A stretch of DNA of 64,000 bases from Sphaerolaimus hirsutus (taxonomy: Eukaryota > Nematoda > Chromadorea > Monhysterida > Sphaerolaimidae), in the NCBI GenBank assembly GCA_964036195.1, contig OZ038450.1, positions 14,448,701-14,512,700 of the forward strand, read 5' to 3'. Under the pieces are notes generated by a model, which saw only the letters and a program-made list of their open reading frames with translations, ran no database searches and had not been told where the DNA came from. Made by a program: the position numbers and the translations under genes. Positions 39,101 to 51,100 of this stretch are shown here, in pieces; the stretch's first letter is position 1; each line of letters opens with the position of its first letter.

Positions 39101-42100
39101 TCGGCAAATCGACGGGGTTTGGATGTTGTTCTGGCTTGAATTTTATATGAATTTCGAGGAATATGTTTCATCTGCACAGAGCGTTTTGGATAAAGTAGTC
39201 AAGTGTAAAGCAAGTAAATAACGAGAAAAATATACAACTCGGGTATACAGAGAATTACAAACGGATTATAAGCAGAAGCGAGATGAAAACTCGTAAAGAT
39301 CGTGGTCAATCTAAGTTTTTAGATATCACAAATGGCAACGCAGCGGGGTATAAATAACTTGCCCTTGCAACCTTTTCATGACATTCGGACTTTGATTAGG
39401 GACCGATGCTGCACTCTGTCAAGTGACAAAAGTCTACAGAGTCGAGAAAAGTGACAAACTCCATGTCAACTGTCAACTAAAAACTCTTCTCGCAGTATTT
39501 ACCATCTTTCATGTTTCTTGACACTTCTCAAGTCACTCGAAAATGCGGGGCAACATCCCCAAGAGATTAAGAATCTGATGAGTTCTCATCATTGACTTTC
39601 CATGATCTAATATGACAGCCAAGGATTGAAATCAATGAATTTGCATGCGAATGAAATCAGAAATGAAACTTTCTATCAGTAAAGTAAATCTGGGTTGAAA
39701 GTGCGACTGCATTCACGAATGTTTAAAATGCTCAATATCAGTTACTTGGAGGGAATTTATCCTTGACTCAAATACAGGAAACAATTTCAGCCGTTTAAGC
39801 GGCTTGATACTCATCGAAATACTTACCAGCAACCTACAACAATTATCAATTCTAAAAACCTAAAACCTTAATCGCTCAGAATTCAGATTAACGCAGAAAC
39901 CGGACACCTCAACCTGAAACATTTCCGCATTATCTCGACCTTGTAATCTACACATGTTCAAACACTGATAACAGTAACACAGAAACTTGCGTGACGCCCT
40001 TGAGGTCAAGGGAGCAAATCTATATGAACATCACGCTTTGGTACCTCGTAAAACCGTTCCTGACAGGTTCGACGGAATGACAGCGCATGCGCCAGAAAAT
40101 GACATTCCATGCACAATTACGGGCCGTATTTTCAGCGGACAGAGTAATTTTATGTGATGGGTAGTTTTTTCGACCAGGTTTTCGTCTCGGTTGCTTTCAT
40201 ATGAAAATTTTAGCCCAGAAATATTGTGAAAGTGAAAACAATTAGAGATCTATGTTGCTTACAAAGAGAAACGTTTACTTGATGCAGGGTGAGAAATTAA
40301 AAGCAGAATGAACATGAGCGGATGAAAAAAATAAAAGAGCAGTGAGAAGGGTTCAACGATATATTTACGACATCGAATTTAGATTATCGAAAATCTTTTC
40401 ATATCAAATATCGATACCGATATATCGTCACAACCCTAGCAGTGACTCAGGTGAAACACACAAGCGTATGAAATAAATACGGCCATGAATTGTCAACTTT
40501 AATTCAACAGCCAGTGAGATAAATTCATGATAAGGGATGATCACGGTAAGCGGTGAAATGGTAGGTTTAATTCAACAAAATAACGTAATAGTAAATTGTA
40601 AATAATCAAAAAATTAAAACACATTCACCCACCATGCTGGAAAAACGAGCCTCTCAAACTGCTTCTAATGACATTTCGCCTGAAAGCGACTGCATCCGTT
40701 TTCACGCAGAACGACTGGCTCATTCGATGTCCACGATGAAAATCTTGAAAAATGTCCGAATTTTGCGACCGGGAACTGTCTGACAACTCGAAATACAGCC
40801 AGCCATCAGCCGTTTTCGAACTAGGCAATTTGTTGGTAGTAAAATAGCCGCTAAATGAATTCCAAAAGCCCATAAACGTCTGCCTAATCTCACCCATAAT
40901 ATTCTATTTAGCGCAATAACTTTTTTGATGGCACCTAAAATTATTTTGGAGCAAATTAAATACAAATGTCTGTATTAACTATTCACATCAAGAAGAAGTA
41001 TTGAAACTTAAAACTTTATGAACGGCATCAAAGCTCATCAAAACTGGGGCGCGGTCATACGGCGCCAAAGTGTCAACAGAGACAGAAAACAAACAGAGAA
41101 ATAGATTGCTTATCACATTCATTTTGAATGCCTGGTGAGAGCTTTCATGATGTTCCGTCTGATCCGAATTTGATGGGTAGTGTACATTTTCGAAAATTTG
41201 TGAAACCATGAAGTATAATACCGTATTACCTCGAAATACCCCCTACGGAGGTTTATTATATCGCCAGCAAATTTTGAGGGGGGTTAATTCGAGGGGGGAG
41301 GCTACATCATATACATTGCATACATGATGTACATCAGTCCAGAGGGGGGGTATTTTGAGGGGGTATTATTTCCCCAGCCCATTTTGAGGGGGGTGTAATT
41401 TGAGGGAGGGGTTATTCAAGGGGGGATAATTTGAGGTAATGCGGTATATGAAGTGACATCGAATGAGGACATTTTAATTGTACCATATTTCCTCAAAATA
41501 CCACCCCCCTTGAAATATGCCAGGTGTTTTTGAGCTGGAGAAAAAATACCCCCCCCCTCGAAATACCCCCGTCTGGAGTGATGTACATCATGTATGCGAT
41601 GTACATTATGTATAAATATATTGGCGAAATCATAAACCCCCGTCGAATAGGCCCCCATCAAAATACCCCCTCAAAATTTCCACTCTGAAAAAATAAACCC
41701 CCTGGAGGTATTTCAAGGAAATATGGTAGATAATAGTCGAAAATAAAAGGCACTTATTCTAGGATCCTAAAAATAAAATTCTAAGATCCGTAAATACATC
41801 GTTCTGTAAAAAATTCACGCCGTTTGTCTATTTTTTCAGGTATTTAAATAGCATACAAAATTGTCAACGTGAATGCAATTTATAGATTTTATTGAAATTG
41901 GCATGTTTTTTTTATTGGATAATCCACTTAGTCTTCATTTTAAAGCAACAGCAATGTGTAAAAAAAACTTTTTTTTATCCGAGAAAACACCTATCCCAGT
42001 AATTCCTGAACAGCCCACAAGCAAAATGAACGCTGTTAATGCGAACGCGAACCGAATGTGTAAAACATCAAAAAAACCTCATTCGCTAGCTTATTTTCTG

Positions 42101-45100
42101 ACAGTTTGATAAGCAACATCCGATTACGAACGTAATGGGTTCCAGCCTTGAAAATTTCTAAATGGCATCACACCACGCCGTCGGGTTGTGAGTTGTGATA
42201 ATGATAAGCGCAGGGTAGATAATGAAATGTACTTAACGTTGTTTTTTTGTGAAAAATTGGATAGCTTGGATATTGGAAAAATTGGGAAAGTGTGAAACTT
42301 TGTTAAATTATCTCTTTCAATCATTCAAAAACTCCATTTGCATATTTAAACTATCAACCTACAAACCGAAACCATTCAAAGTCTCGGGAGAAATTCAAAG
42401 TTTCACCGGAAACTATAAAGGCGCCCCAAAATGGGGGGGGGGGATTTCTTAACGTAGTGAATAGCAAAACCAAACCAGATTCCACTTTTCCATGTTAAGC
42501 CAAACATCAAATGCACGCTTACAGGAAATCTATTGCCGGCCGTTGAAAGAAAATTCCCGACAAAACTTGGGGAACGAGACCGAGTAGCGCATAAGTGAAA
42601 TTGAGTTAAATGTAGTCGACTTTGAATGGAAGATGATATGATATGAAAGTAAACAAGTGGAAAAGGTGCAGCATGGATGATATTAAAATGCGTGGATTAC
42701 GACGTGCTATAGGTAAAACCACCTGAATATTTACGTTCTTTTGCACACTGCGCATATTACACTATTCAATGCAATAAACTTTGAAGGTTAATGAGGCAGC
42801 GTAAGGTCTGTACGTAGATGAATATGAATCGTTTGAAAGTGAAAGAATACCATTGGGAAAAGGGTGCGCCACAGACGCTACCTTTTATGACACAACATAT
42901 TTACGAACATAGGAAAATCAGAAAACAAGAATTAATAAGCATGCGTGCTTTACTTCATCTCCATAAGTTAATCAAAAATAATTCTACCTAATAAAAACAA
43001 GCAAGCATTTCAACATTCCTCAAAAACCTCAAAACTCCGCCCACACACAACCGAAAACCACCAACCCCCCCGCAAACAACCCCAGACCCACCTTGTACCC
43101 CCTTAGTCCCTTGTGCACCCTCTTCAACCCTACTGTCCCTGTTGTTGTGCACGGTGATCCTCCTGTTTGGCTGGGGCGTGAGCAAGCGGCGCACGTGCGC
43201 GTAAATGTCCCTGGCTGCGATGTCCGCAGAGGGGGGCGACCGGGTGCGGCGCTGGGATTGGGGGGGGGGGTTATTGGGGGTTGGGGGTGACTGCTTTGGG
43301 TTGAGGAAACTGGGGTGTCTTATTTAGCAGCCATGTTGATTCATAATCATTTGAGGATGCCTAATCATGATTTATTTGTGAAGTAAGTTAAGGGCGCGTT
43401 AAGGGCTCGCACATGCCTACGCGAAATCACTACTACACAGCAGAACACAGTGTACTAATTGTAAATACGTGACCAAAAAGTCGCTGCCCTTTGTTATTAA
43501 AACATCTCAATCACTGTGCATGTAGGCACGATCAGCTTTTCATCGAGCTTATCATCTTGGAAAGCCGGTTTTGCATACAGTAACCAGATAGATTTCTTAA
43601 GCACCAAGTGCACATGGAACGACAAAAAAGGGACGAACACCGACCCAGACAGACTCTGAATCTCTGATTTGACATTGTTCGAATCCCAAACCCAATTTGT
43701 AAAGCAACCCCAAACCCGAACCGAACAACCATGAAAAATTTATGGGCAAAATAATGCCGTACTAACCGGGACCACGGGCGACGCCTGAAGCAGCGAAATA
43801 GAATCTTGACAAACTCTCGAAGTAGGCCGACTGGACACCAAAATTGCACCGTTTTCTGCGAGGTTTTGAACATTTATACTGATGGATAGAACACTTTCAA
43901 TGTAAATATAATCTACTTGAAATGTCACAGTAAAAACGCATTAACGCATTATGACCGACAGCAGGCAATTGCGATGTGATGCGGCCAAAAAAACCACCGG
44001 TAATGACCATAAAAACAGTGGAAGATAAGGCATCGAGCGTCGCTGAAAAATCGTAAAAACGTCCCTGGCATTTGGCCAACCCCCTATTTTATAGTTGCAT
44101 CATTTTACAATTCTCATCGCGCCACACAACCAAACATGGCTAAAATTTTACTAGTCACTTCGAGTGATGATACAAAATACAATTTGAATATGACATGTGA
44201 AACCTCCCCCCTTACGCGCGGCAGGTAGTAATGACTTAAAAGTGCACAAAGCATGGCCTAATTCGAATGACGGCGCGACATGCTGGCGCCAAAAACTGAA
44301 TGATCCATGTTATCGAATCTTGTCAAAATTTTGACGGATTTCCATGAAAAAAGTGAAAATTGAAATATCAGCTGGTACTCAATCGGAAACGAGAAAAACT
44401 GTCAAAATAACACGAGGTTTTTCTCAGACCTTCAACACAATCCGTCAACGTCAATCCACGCTGGCTGATATAAAATTACTCAAATGTGTAGCATATAAAG
44501 GATACACTCGTTAAGCTAATGCAGTTTTGGCGCCAAAAGGGATCTCAAACATCTGTCAACCATAACATTATGGTTTAGGACACAAACAACAAATGTTTAA
44601 AAGGCGTCATGGTCAAGGCAATGCATGCGCGCGTGTAGATGGTGTCCTTGAAGAGTGACCATTGGTCACTCTTATACAATGCACAGCATTTAATATGGGA
44701 TCATGTAGTTGCCACACGCGTTTTGGCACGTGTGCGTTCGCACTGAGCACGTACGACCCGGAGCGTTTCGTCACGACAAGTTGACCATGGTAATGCTACA
44801 TTAGACACGGAAGTTCCGTTTGAATTAAAGGAAAAGGGGCGGTCCTTAATGCAGCGCTGTGATTTCTGCGTAATTTCGCTGCGTGATGGGTGGATGTTAA
44901 GTCAGTGGACGAACATTTCTTGCACAACAGAGCAGATTACGAATGGATGACACTAACATCTCACCCGGTTAATGCCATTTATTGAGGCACCCATCTACCA
45001 GTACAGTGGTTGTGCACTGCACATGTTGGTGTGAATCACATAAAATCATAGAAAGGATTAATAAATGCAAAAAGTCAATACAATAACATTCTAAAATAAT

Positions 45101-48100
45101 TACTATTAGTGTCATCAGAAGCATCTTTCACCAATTTCAGAAACACACCCACGCCATATTTTTCACGTAGCAGGGCGCCGCGCTAAAACACAGAGATATC
45201 ACGGAAATATTTTCGCGCGCGCGACGGGACACATGAATTTGCACATGGCACAAAAACGTCAACACGCGGCGTCAGCTGCACCGCACGCCCTAATTCGCCT
45301 AATTGTGCACGCCGCTCGAGACAATGATCGATGTTAAACTTGCACGAATGAGACGAACGAACTAGAAATGGCACGCATATTTGTCATCCTTTTTCAAAAC
45401 CCAAAGGATATGTAAAAAAATAATTCCGCGTGCAACACGGGAGAACTAGCCACCCACAAACAACGAACCCTGAGTTGACGCGCTGCGATCCCGTCTAAAC
45501 CCGACGCCGGGCGCTTCGGCGGCCGTCTGTCCAACATGTTGCCCAGAGCGCTCGTCCAGCCCAACTTGCGCATGCTGCTGATCGTCGCTGGCGCGCCGTT
45601 GGGGTTGTTGCTGTTTTGGCGGCGGCCAGTGTTTGATGCGGGTTGATGAACGGCCAGTCTGCGTGATTTGGAAGGGGCTGGGTCAATGTTGATATATGAT
45701 GTCATCGCATTGCAGGTGAGACTTTCATGGGCAGTCTCAGACGCTGGAAAATGGCCTGTCAAATGTAAAATGTCATGCTAACTGTGAAAAGTGATGTAAA
45801 ATGGCTTGTAAAATGTCCAATTCAACTTTCGATTTTTACATTCTACCGGGCATTTTACGGGGTCTTGGGGTGGTACCTGGTGACGTCATTAGTTGCAGTG
45901 ATGTTAAAATTTTCCGGATACTGCGAATGCGCTACAGTTGCATTTGCAAAACACAATTTGCAAACTAATGATTGCATATTAATCAGTTTCGCATTGATAC
46001 AGTTATGAAGCGGAAATATCCCCCCCCCGAGCAGTAAAAATTTTGCACACTCAGGCCCAATTTCGCACCTATAAATATACCTCAATTCCTCACCCACCCA
46101 CCAAACCACAAACCACCACCAAACCCGACCTGTTTCCTCGCGAGCGCGGGCGACCGCGCAGACTGCTCGGCGGCGCCGAACAACATGGCGTTCATGGCCT
46201 GCCTGTGGTCGGGGTCGGCGTCTGGCTGCGTGGTCGCGCCGCTGCACTGCGTGTCGCCCGTCGGACGGCGGGACCGCTGCCAGATCGGCGCCTGGGTCGA
46301 TTTGAAGTCATGTTCGGGGTTTTGTAGGTGGTGACATGTGAAATTTTGTCGGGGCATTTGGAATCTGGAGTTGCCACTTGACGGCGCGTGAGAAACTTTT
46401 CGCATTATATTCACACTTTACGACCATTTGAGATCGCAGTTACAAGACCCTTGATAGGACACTTCCACAATACATGACTTCCTACCATCTTTGGAAATGA
46501 GGTATTTGAAGATTTCATCACGGCAAGCACGCACTCATTTAAAAGCTTTGCCGCCAGGAAGTGATTGCTAAAATCGCGTGTAAGGCGACTGCAGAGCAAT
46601 CTTTGATACACACAAGACAACTAATCATGTCCAAACTATCAAACGAACAACAAACCTCTCTATCCTCCAGTTTCCCTTGCAAGTTTTGATCTGCACCAGC
46701 TTTTGGCAAAAAGCCAAAGCGACGTCGACTCGGCAATGGAGTGACAAGGGACGAGTCAATTATAGCCGCGGAATTGGCAGCTTGCCAACGCCATTCGTCT
46801 GATGCCACAAGTGAACCACCGCAGCCTGAGAATTGTGGATGGATGAAGCGAAGGTTTTAATGTGAATGAAGGTGATTAGAATGCCACATAATAAGTGATT
46901 TTGTACTTTTTTATTGGTATGGATAAATATATGAATGCTGACGGCTAGACCCTGTCCTGCACACTGTAAGGTCGTTGCATGAGAGTTTACTGGGAATATG
47001 AACATTTGTCACTTCACATGGCACTTTGTAGGGTGCCAGACAGGTGAATAAATTTTTTTCAAAATCATGATCACCTTGAAAACGTTCTAAACCATGCTTA
47101 ACGAATGGCGGTTTCAGGATGGAATCCTAGGAATGCAGGCTACAAATATAGTAAAAGATTTGCATTTCCGGAAATTAATTGAAGGAATTGAATAGAAAGC
47201 AAACAAGGACCGAAGACATGATTCAGGTTTATTTGACAGCGGGTACTAGTGCCACCGGGTGGGTTGTATTGTCGAAGACGCAGTAAATGTTTACATCACG
47301 CACTAAATGTAATCTGCCCGAAACGGTTTGTCGGGCTGCCCGATTCATTGTATCTGACGTTTTTCCACATGAACAAGTTTTAAAAAACCCACAAAATTGA
47401 CACTGATTGCCACATATTGCCTACAAACTGAACCACGTATCGGGCAGCGTATTGCAATAAATCGGGACCGGGCAGCCCGACAAAATGTGACGGGAAAGTC
47501 AAATATCGCCATATAGTAGAGTACTTAATAGATGGGAATATGCTGTCACACTGCATCATGTCAAATATGATGGAGCCATCGTTTCTCATTACTGGCACCA
47601 CTCCCCTTTTGCAATCAGACATCTTTTGTGAATCCGAAACTTTAATAGGTAGGTACTAAATAAAAAAGTATATATCAAGGCCCGAATTGAGAATTCTGAT
47701 AATCCATTGGGGGAATTCAATGATATCGTTACTCTACACATTTTAATTGCGATAGTAAATAAAAATGAGGATGGATGCAATTTTAGAGGCGTGAGGCTGG
47801 AAAATTAGCGTAACAAATCAAATTCTATGAGCCGTGTTATTATCTAAATTTCACACTTTCAAGGCCGCAACAAACAGTCACACTCCATTTGTTTGCCACT
47901 CGCAAACTTTCAGACGTACAAAACACTATAAAATCGTGATTGATGGATTTTTACAAGTGTATATTTACATACCTGAATATATTACAAAAGTAAAATTTTA
48001 TAGCCACACCACAAAGCACCATCAACTCAGACAGAGGTATCTGTAAATACAAAACTAAATAAATGTAGGCAAATAATGTTTCGCAATCGGAACAGTGGCC

Positions 48101-51100
48101 GTCGTCAGCAATACCGTATTTCGTGATACCTATTTTAATTTGTCATCAACGTAAAGGGAAGTGATTTTTTGGCGCTTGACGCCATTTTCCACTGGCGTCA
48201 CGCCTATGAAAGGCGCCACGGTACTTAGGGAGCGCAAATTTCATGGCGCTCCCTAATCGGTATGACCTAAAAATTCCATTGGGCACCATAACGCCATTTT
48301 ATCGCTGTGTAAACTGGTGGACAATATAAAAGGAAAATTCACAAAATAACATTTTAAAAATCACACAAGCAAGCCATCAGGCTGTCACTTAGTGTGAGGG
48401 TGCCCCAAAGTATATACTATATATAACCAAAGTGGCACCCCCTCAGGCCACCCTTGTTGCTGAAAATATTTTTTTCCACTTTTTTTCTGGTAAATATAAA
48501 AGGAAAATCCATACAAATTTTTGTTCAGGCCAGAATTTGATTTATTTATAAAATGGGTTGGGGATGGTTAAGGCCACTGATTTTTTGGGACATATGAGAT
48601 GGTAACTTCCTGCAACTATTCCACCCCTGACAACCGACGCAATCCCTACACCAAAATTTTGCTGAAGATCAAACCTGAAATATTTTTTTGAACAAAACAA
48701 ATATTGGAACTAATGTGTCTTACACAGCCCAGGCTTATGATACAGCACATGGTGGCCAGGACTGGCTTCCTAAGTGTCATGAGCAACATGTGGCTGGTCC
48801 TGCACCACATTGTTGCATGAAGATTGCATCATTGGCCATCAGTGGAAAAACCACTGTTCAAAGACAGCATTTCCGTAAAAGCGTGACCGGCCTCTGCAGC
48901 ATCAGCATGCAAATCATTAAATGCTAGTGCCCATTGAATTCAGGCAACAATTATCTGTTAGACATATAGCAGGGGACAACTGGAAATGTGTCCTGTATTT
49001 TGTGTAAATGGGCCAGACAGATGAAGAGGTCATTCACAGAAAGTGTAAATTTGTGGTTTTTGCAATCACAATCAAAATGTTTGCACTTATAAAGTTCTTC
49101 ATATGTTTGAATGTCATGAAGTGGCTGATATCTGCAATTTAGGGTGGTTTTTTTGTGAGGCAGCTGCAGTGTGGGAACAGCAGCGGGTAAAAATCACCCT
49201 GCAACCTATGTGCATCTCTGAGCGAGCCATCAGTGATTTTTTTTCCATCAAAAAACTGCCAGCACAAGCATATCCAATGCTTGTGTTGGCAGCATGCCAA
49301 AAATGGCAGCGCGCTTTCCCGCAGCAATATTCTGTGTGGGATTCCAAGATTTTCCAATTATATTGTCCAGAAAAAATCGGAAAAAATATATAGAAGGCTG
49401 TCACGGCTAACCAGGGGGGTGCTGGGGGGTGCCATTTGGGGACAATGTAAAGAAATGTTGGCCCCAAATTCACATAAAATTTTAGCTAGATTGGGCTGAT
49501 CCTTTGCACATGAGAATATTTTGAAAATTGATGTAGTCAATTTTCCATTTAAATTGTCCACCAGTTTAAATACGTAAAATTTCAGGGGGAGGGGCTGACC
49601 CCCCCCCCCTCGAAAATCCTGGATACGTCACTGGTACAGCAGGGTTTTCTAGGGGCAGGCCTGATACGCACACGTGCCCGATACGCACATATGCCCGTTT
49701 TTGTCACTTGACACTTTTTCAAGTGATTTTCAGATGAGTAAAGTGAAAAAAAGTTGCGCAATGACATGAGTGAACTTTTTTCACTTCACTCATATCCGAA
49801 AATCACTTGAAAATGTGTCAAATGAAAAACAGTGAAAAATGGCCATTTTTCACTGTTTTTTTCACTTGACACATTTTCAAGTGATTTTCAGATATGAGTG
49901 AAGTGAAAAAAGTTCACTCTGTCATTACGCAACTTTTTTCACTTTACTCATATCTGAAAATCACTTGAAAAAGTGTCAAACGAAAAAAACGGGCATATGT
50001 GCGTATCGGGCACGTGTGCGTATCAGTGCACGCCCGGTTTTCTATACCTGAAATAAGGCACAGTTACGCAGTTTGCCCAGCCCCATGTGTCAAACAACTC
50101 TGTAATTTTTTAAGAAATGTATAAAAACACTGGAATTGAGTAAGTGAGGCGAAACCAAGCACAAAGACAAGCAGTAGAAAAGTTGGCGAAAAGTGCGCAT
50201 TAATTTTTTTACCGAAAAAGATAGATATTCTTTGCAAATCGGGGAAAAATTGCCAGCGGGTGGGAATTTCGACTGAATTCTATGACCGCGATTCGGACAC
50301 CCTTAAAAACTGATTTCCTATAACTCGAATCAACCAACCGCAGTCTTAAAAATTCATCAAAATTTTATTTGAAAATTGTCACAGATAAATTTTGTTGAAA
50401 AAAGTGAAAACATCTTGAATGTGTTTCACTTATAAATATCACACACAATTGATATCAAAACATTCCGACAATTGATCGAAATGATTGAGGCCAATGTGAC
50501 CCAACCCATTGCACATATTCTAAATCAACAATATGTTTATTTACACAGTGCACTGCAACAGCTAACACTTATTGGAAATACCGGCATAATCCGCCATAAT
50601 TCCCAGTGTCAAATGCTATTTAATCGCTGAATTTCCACGTTTCACGGCCCAAGAGCTCAAATATATAAACACTATAGTATTGAGTAGTACTAGAATAAAG
50701 ACTTATTGCAGCATTGAAAATTAACTAAAAATTTGCAAAGTTCTGTAGAATAAAATGAATTGCTACAACGAGTAAGGCTAATACCGCAGCCAGTCGACAA
50801 GTGATCATCTCAGAGGTATTGAATTCTTGATGTTAACAGATTATTAGGTTGTATTCCAGCAGTTAGAAGTTTGGAGACATCTCCGTAGGAAATATCCTAT
50901 GAGCAAATAAACACCTTCCCGATCAAGTCCGCCCGCAATTTTTTATTTTACTTCTGATGTCCTATCTACAGTTCTAGGACGCGCCAGAAGCTGAAACTTG
51001 GGGTAGATATTGGCGCAACCCCCCTCTACTTCGCATGAATTGAAGGGATCGCAGCGACCCCCTACTGGGTGGGTCGCCGAGCGCAAAAAAAAATTGCAGC

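Larger units (their letters stand above)
26353..43091 (-). other. 16.7 kb intron dominated by inverted-repeat elements
   Basis: Elements I could delimit are listed separately (27.8, 28.7-29.9, 31.6, 32.2, 33.8, 34.3, 35.4, 36.2, 37.4, 39.4, 41.2 and 41.5 kb). Between them lies AT-rich sequence without codon bias. A short GC-rich patch at 26960-27010 reads RKTAGVGAANPNANR on the minus strand between possible splice sites but fits no neighbouring phase. The open frame at 38.2-38.8 kb on the plus strand has no features I recognise. Confidence 0.5.

Noticed and set aside
43532-43873. 113-codon minus-strand frame between N-terminal exons
   Set aside because: Composition (Phe/Cys/Arg-rich) is typical of random AT-rich translation, and it has no splice sites in suitable phase.
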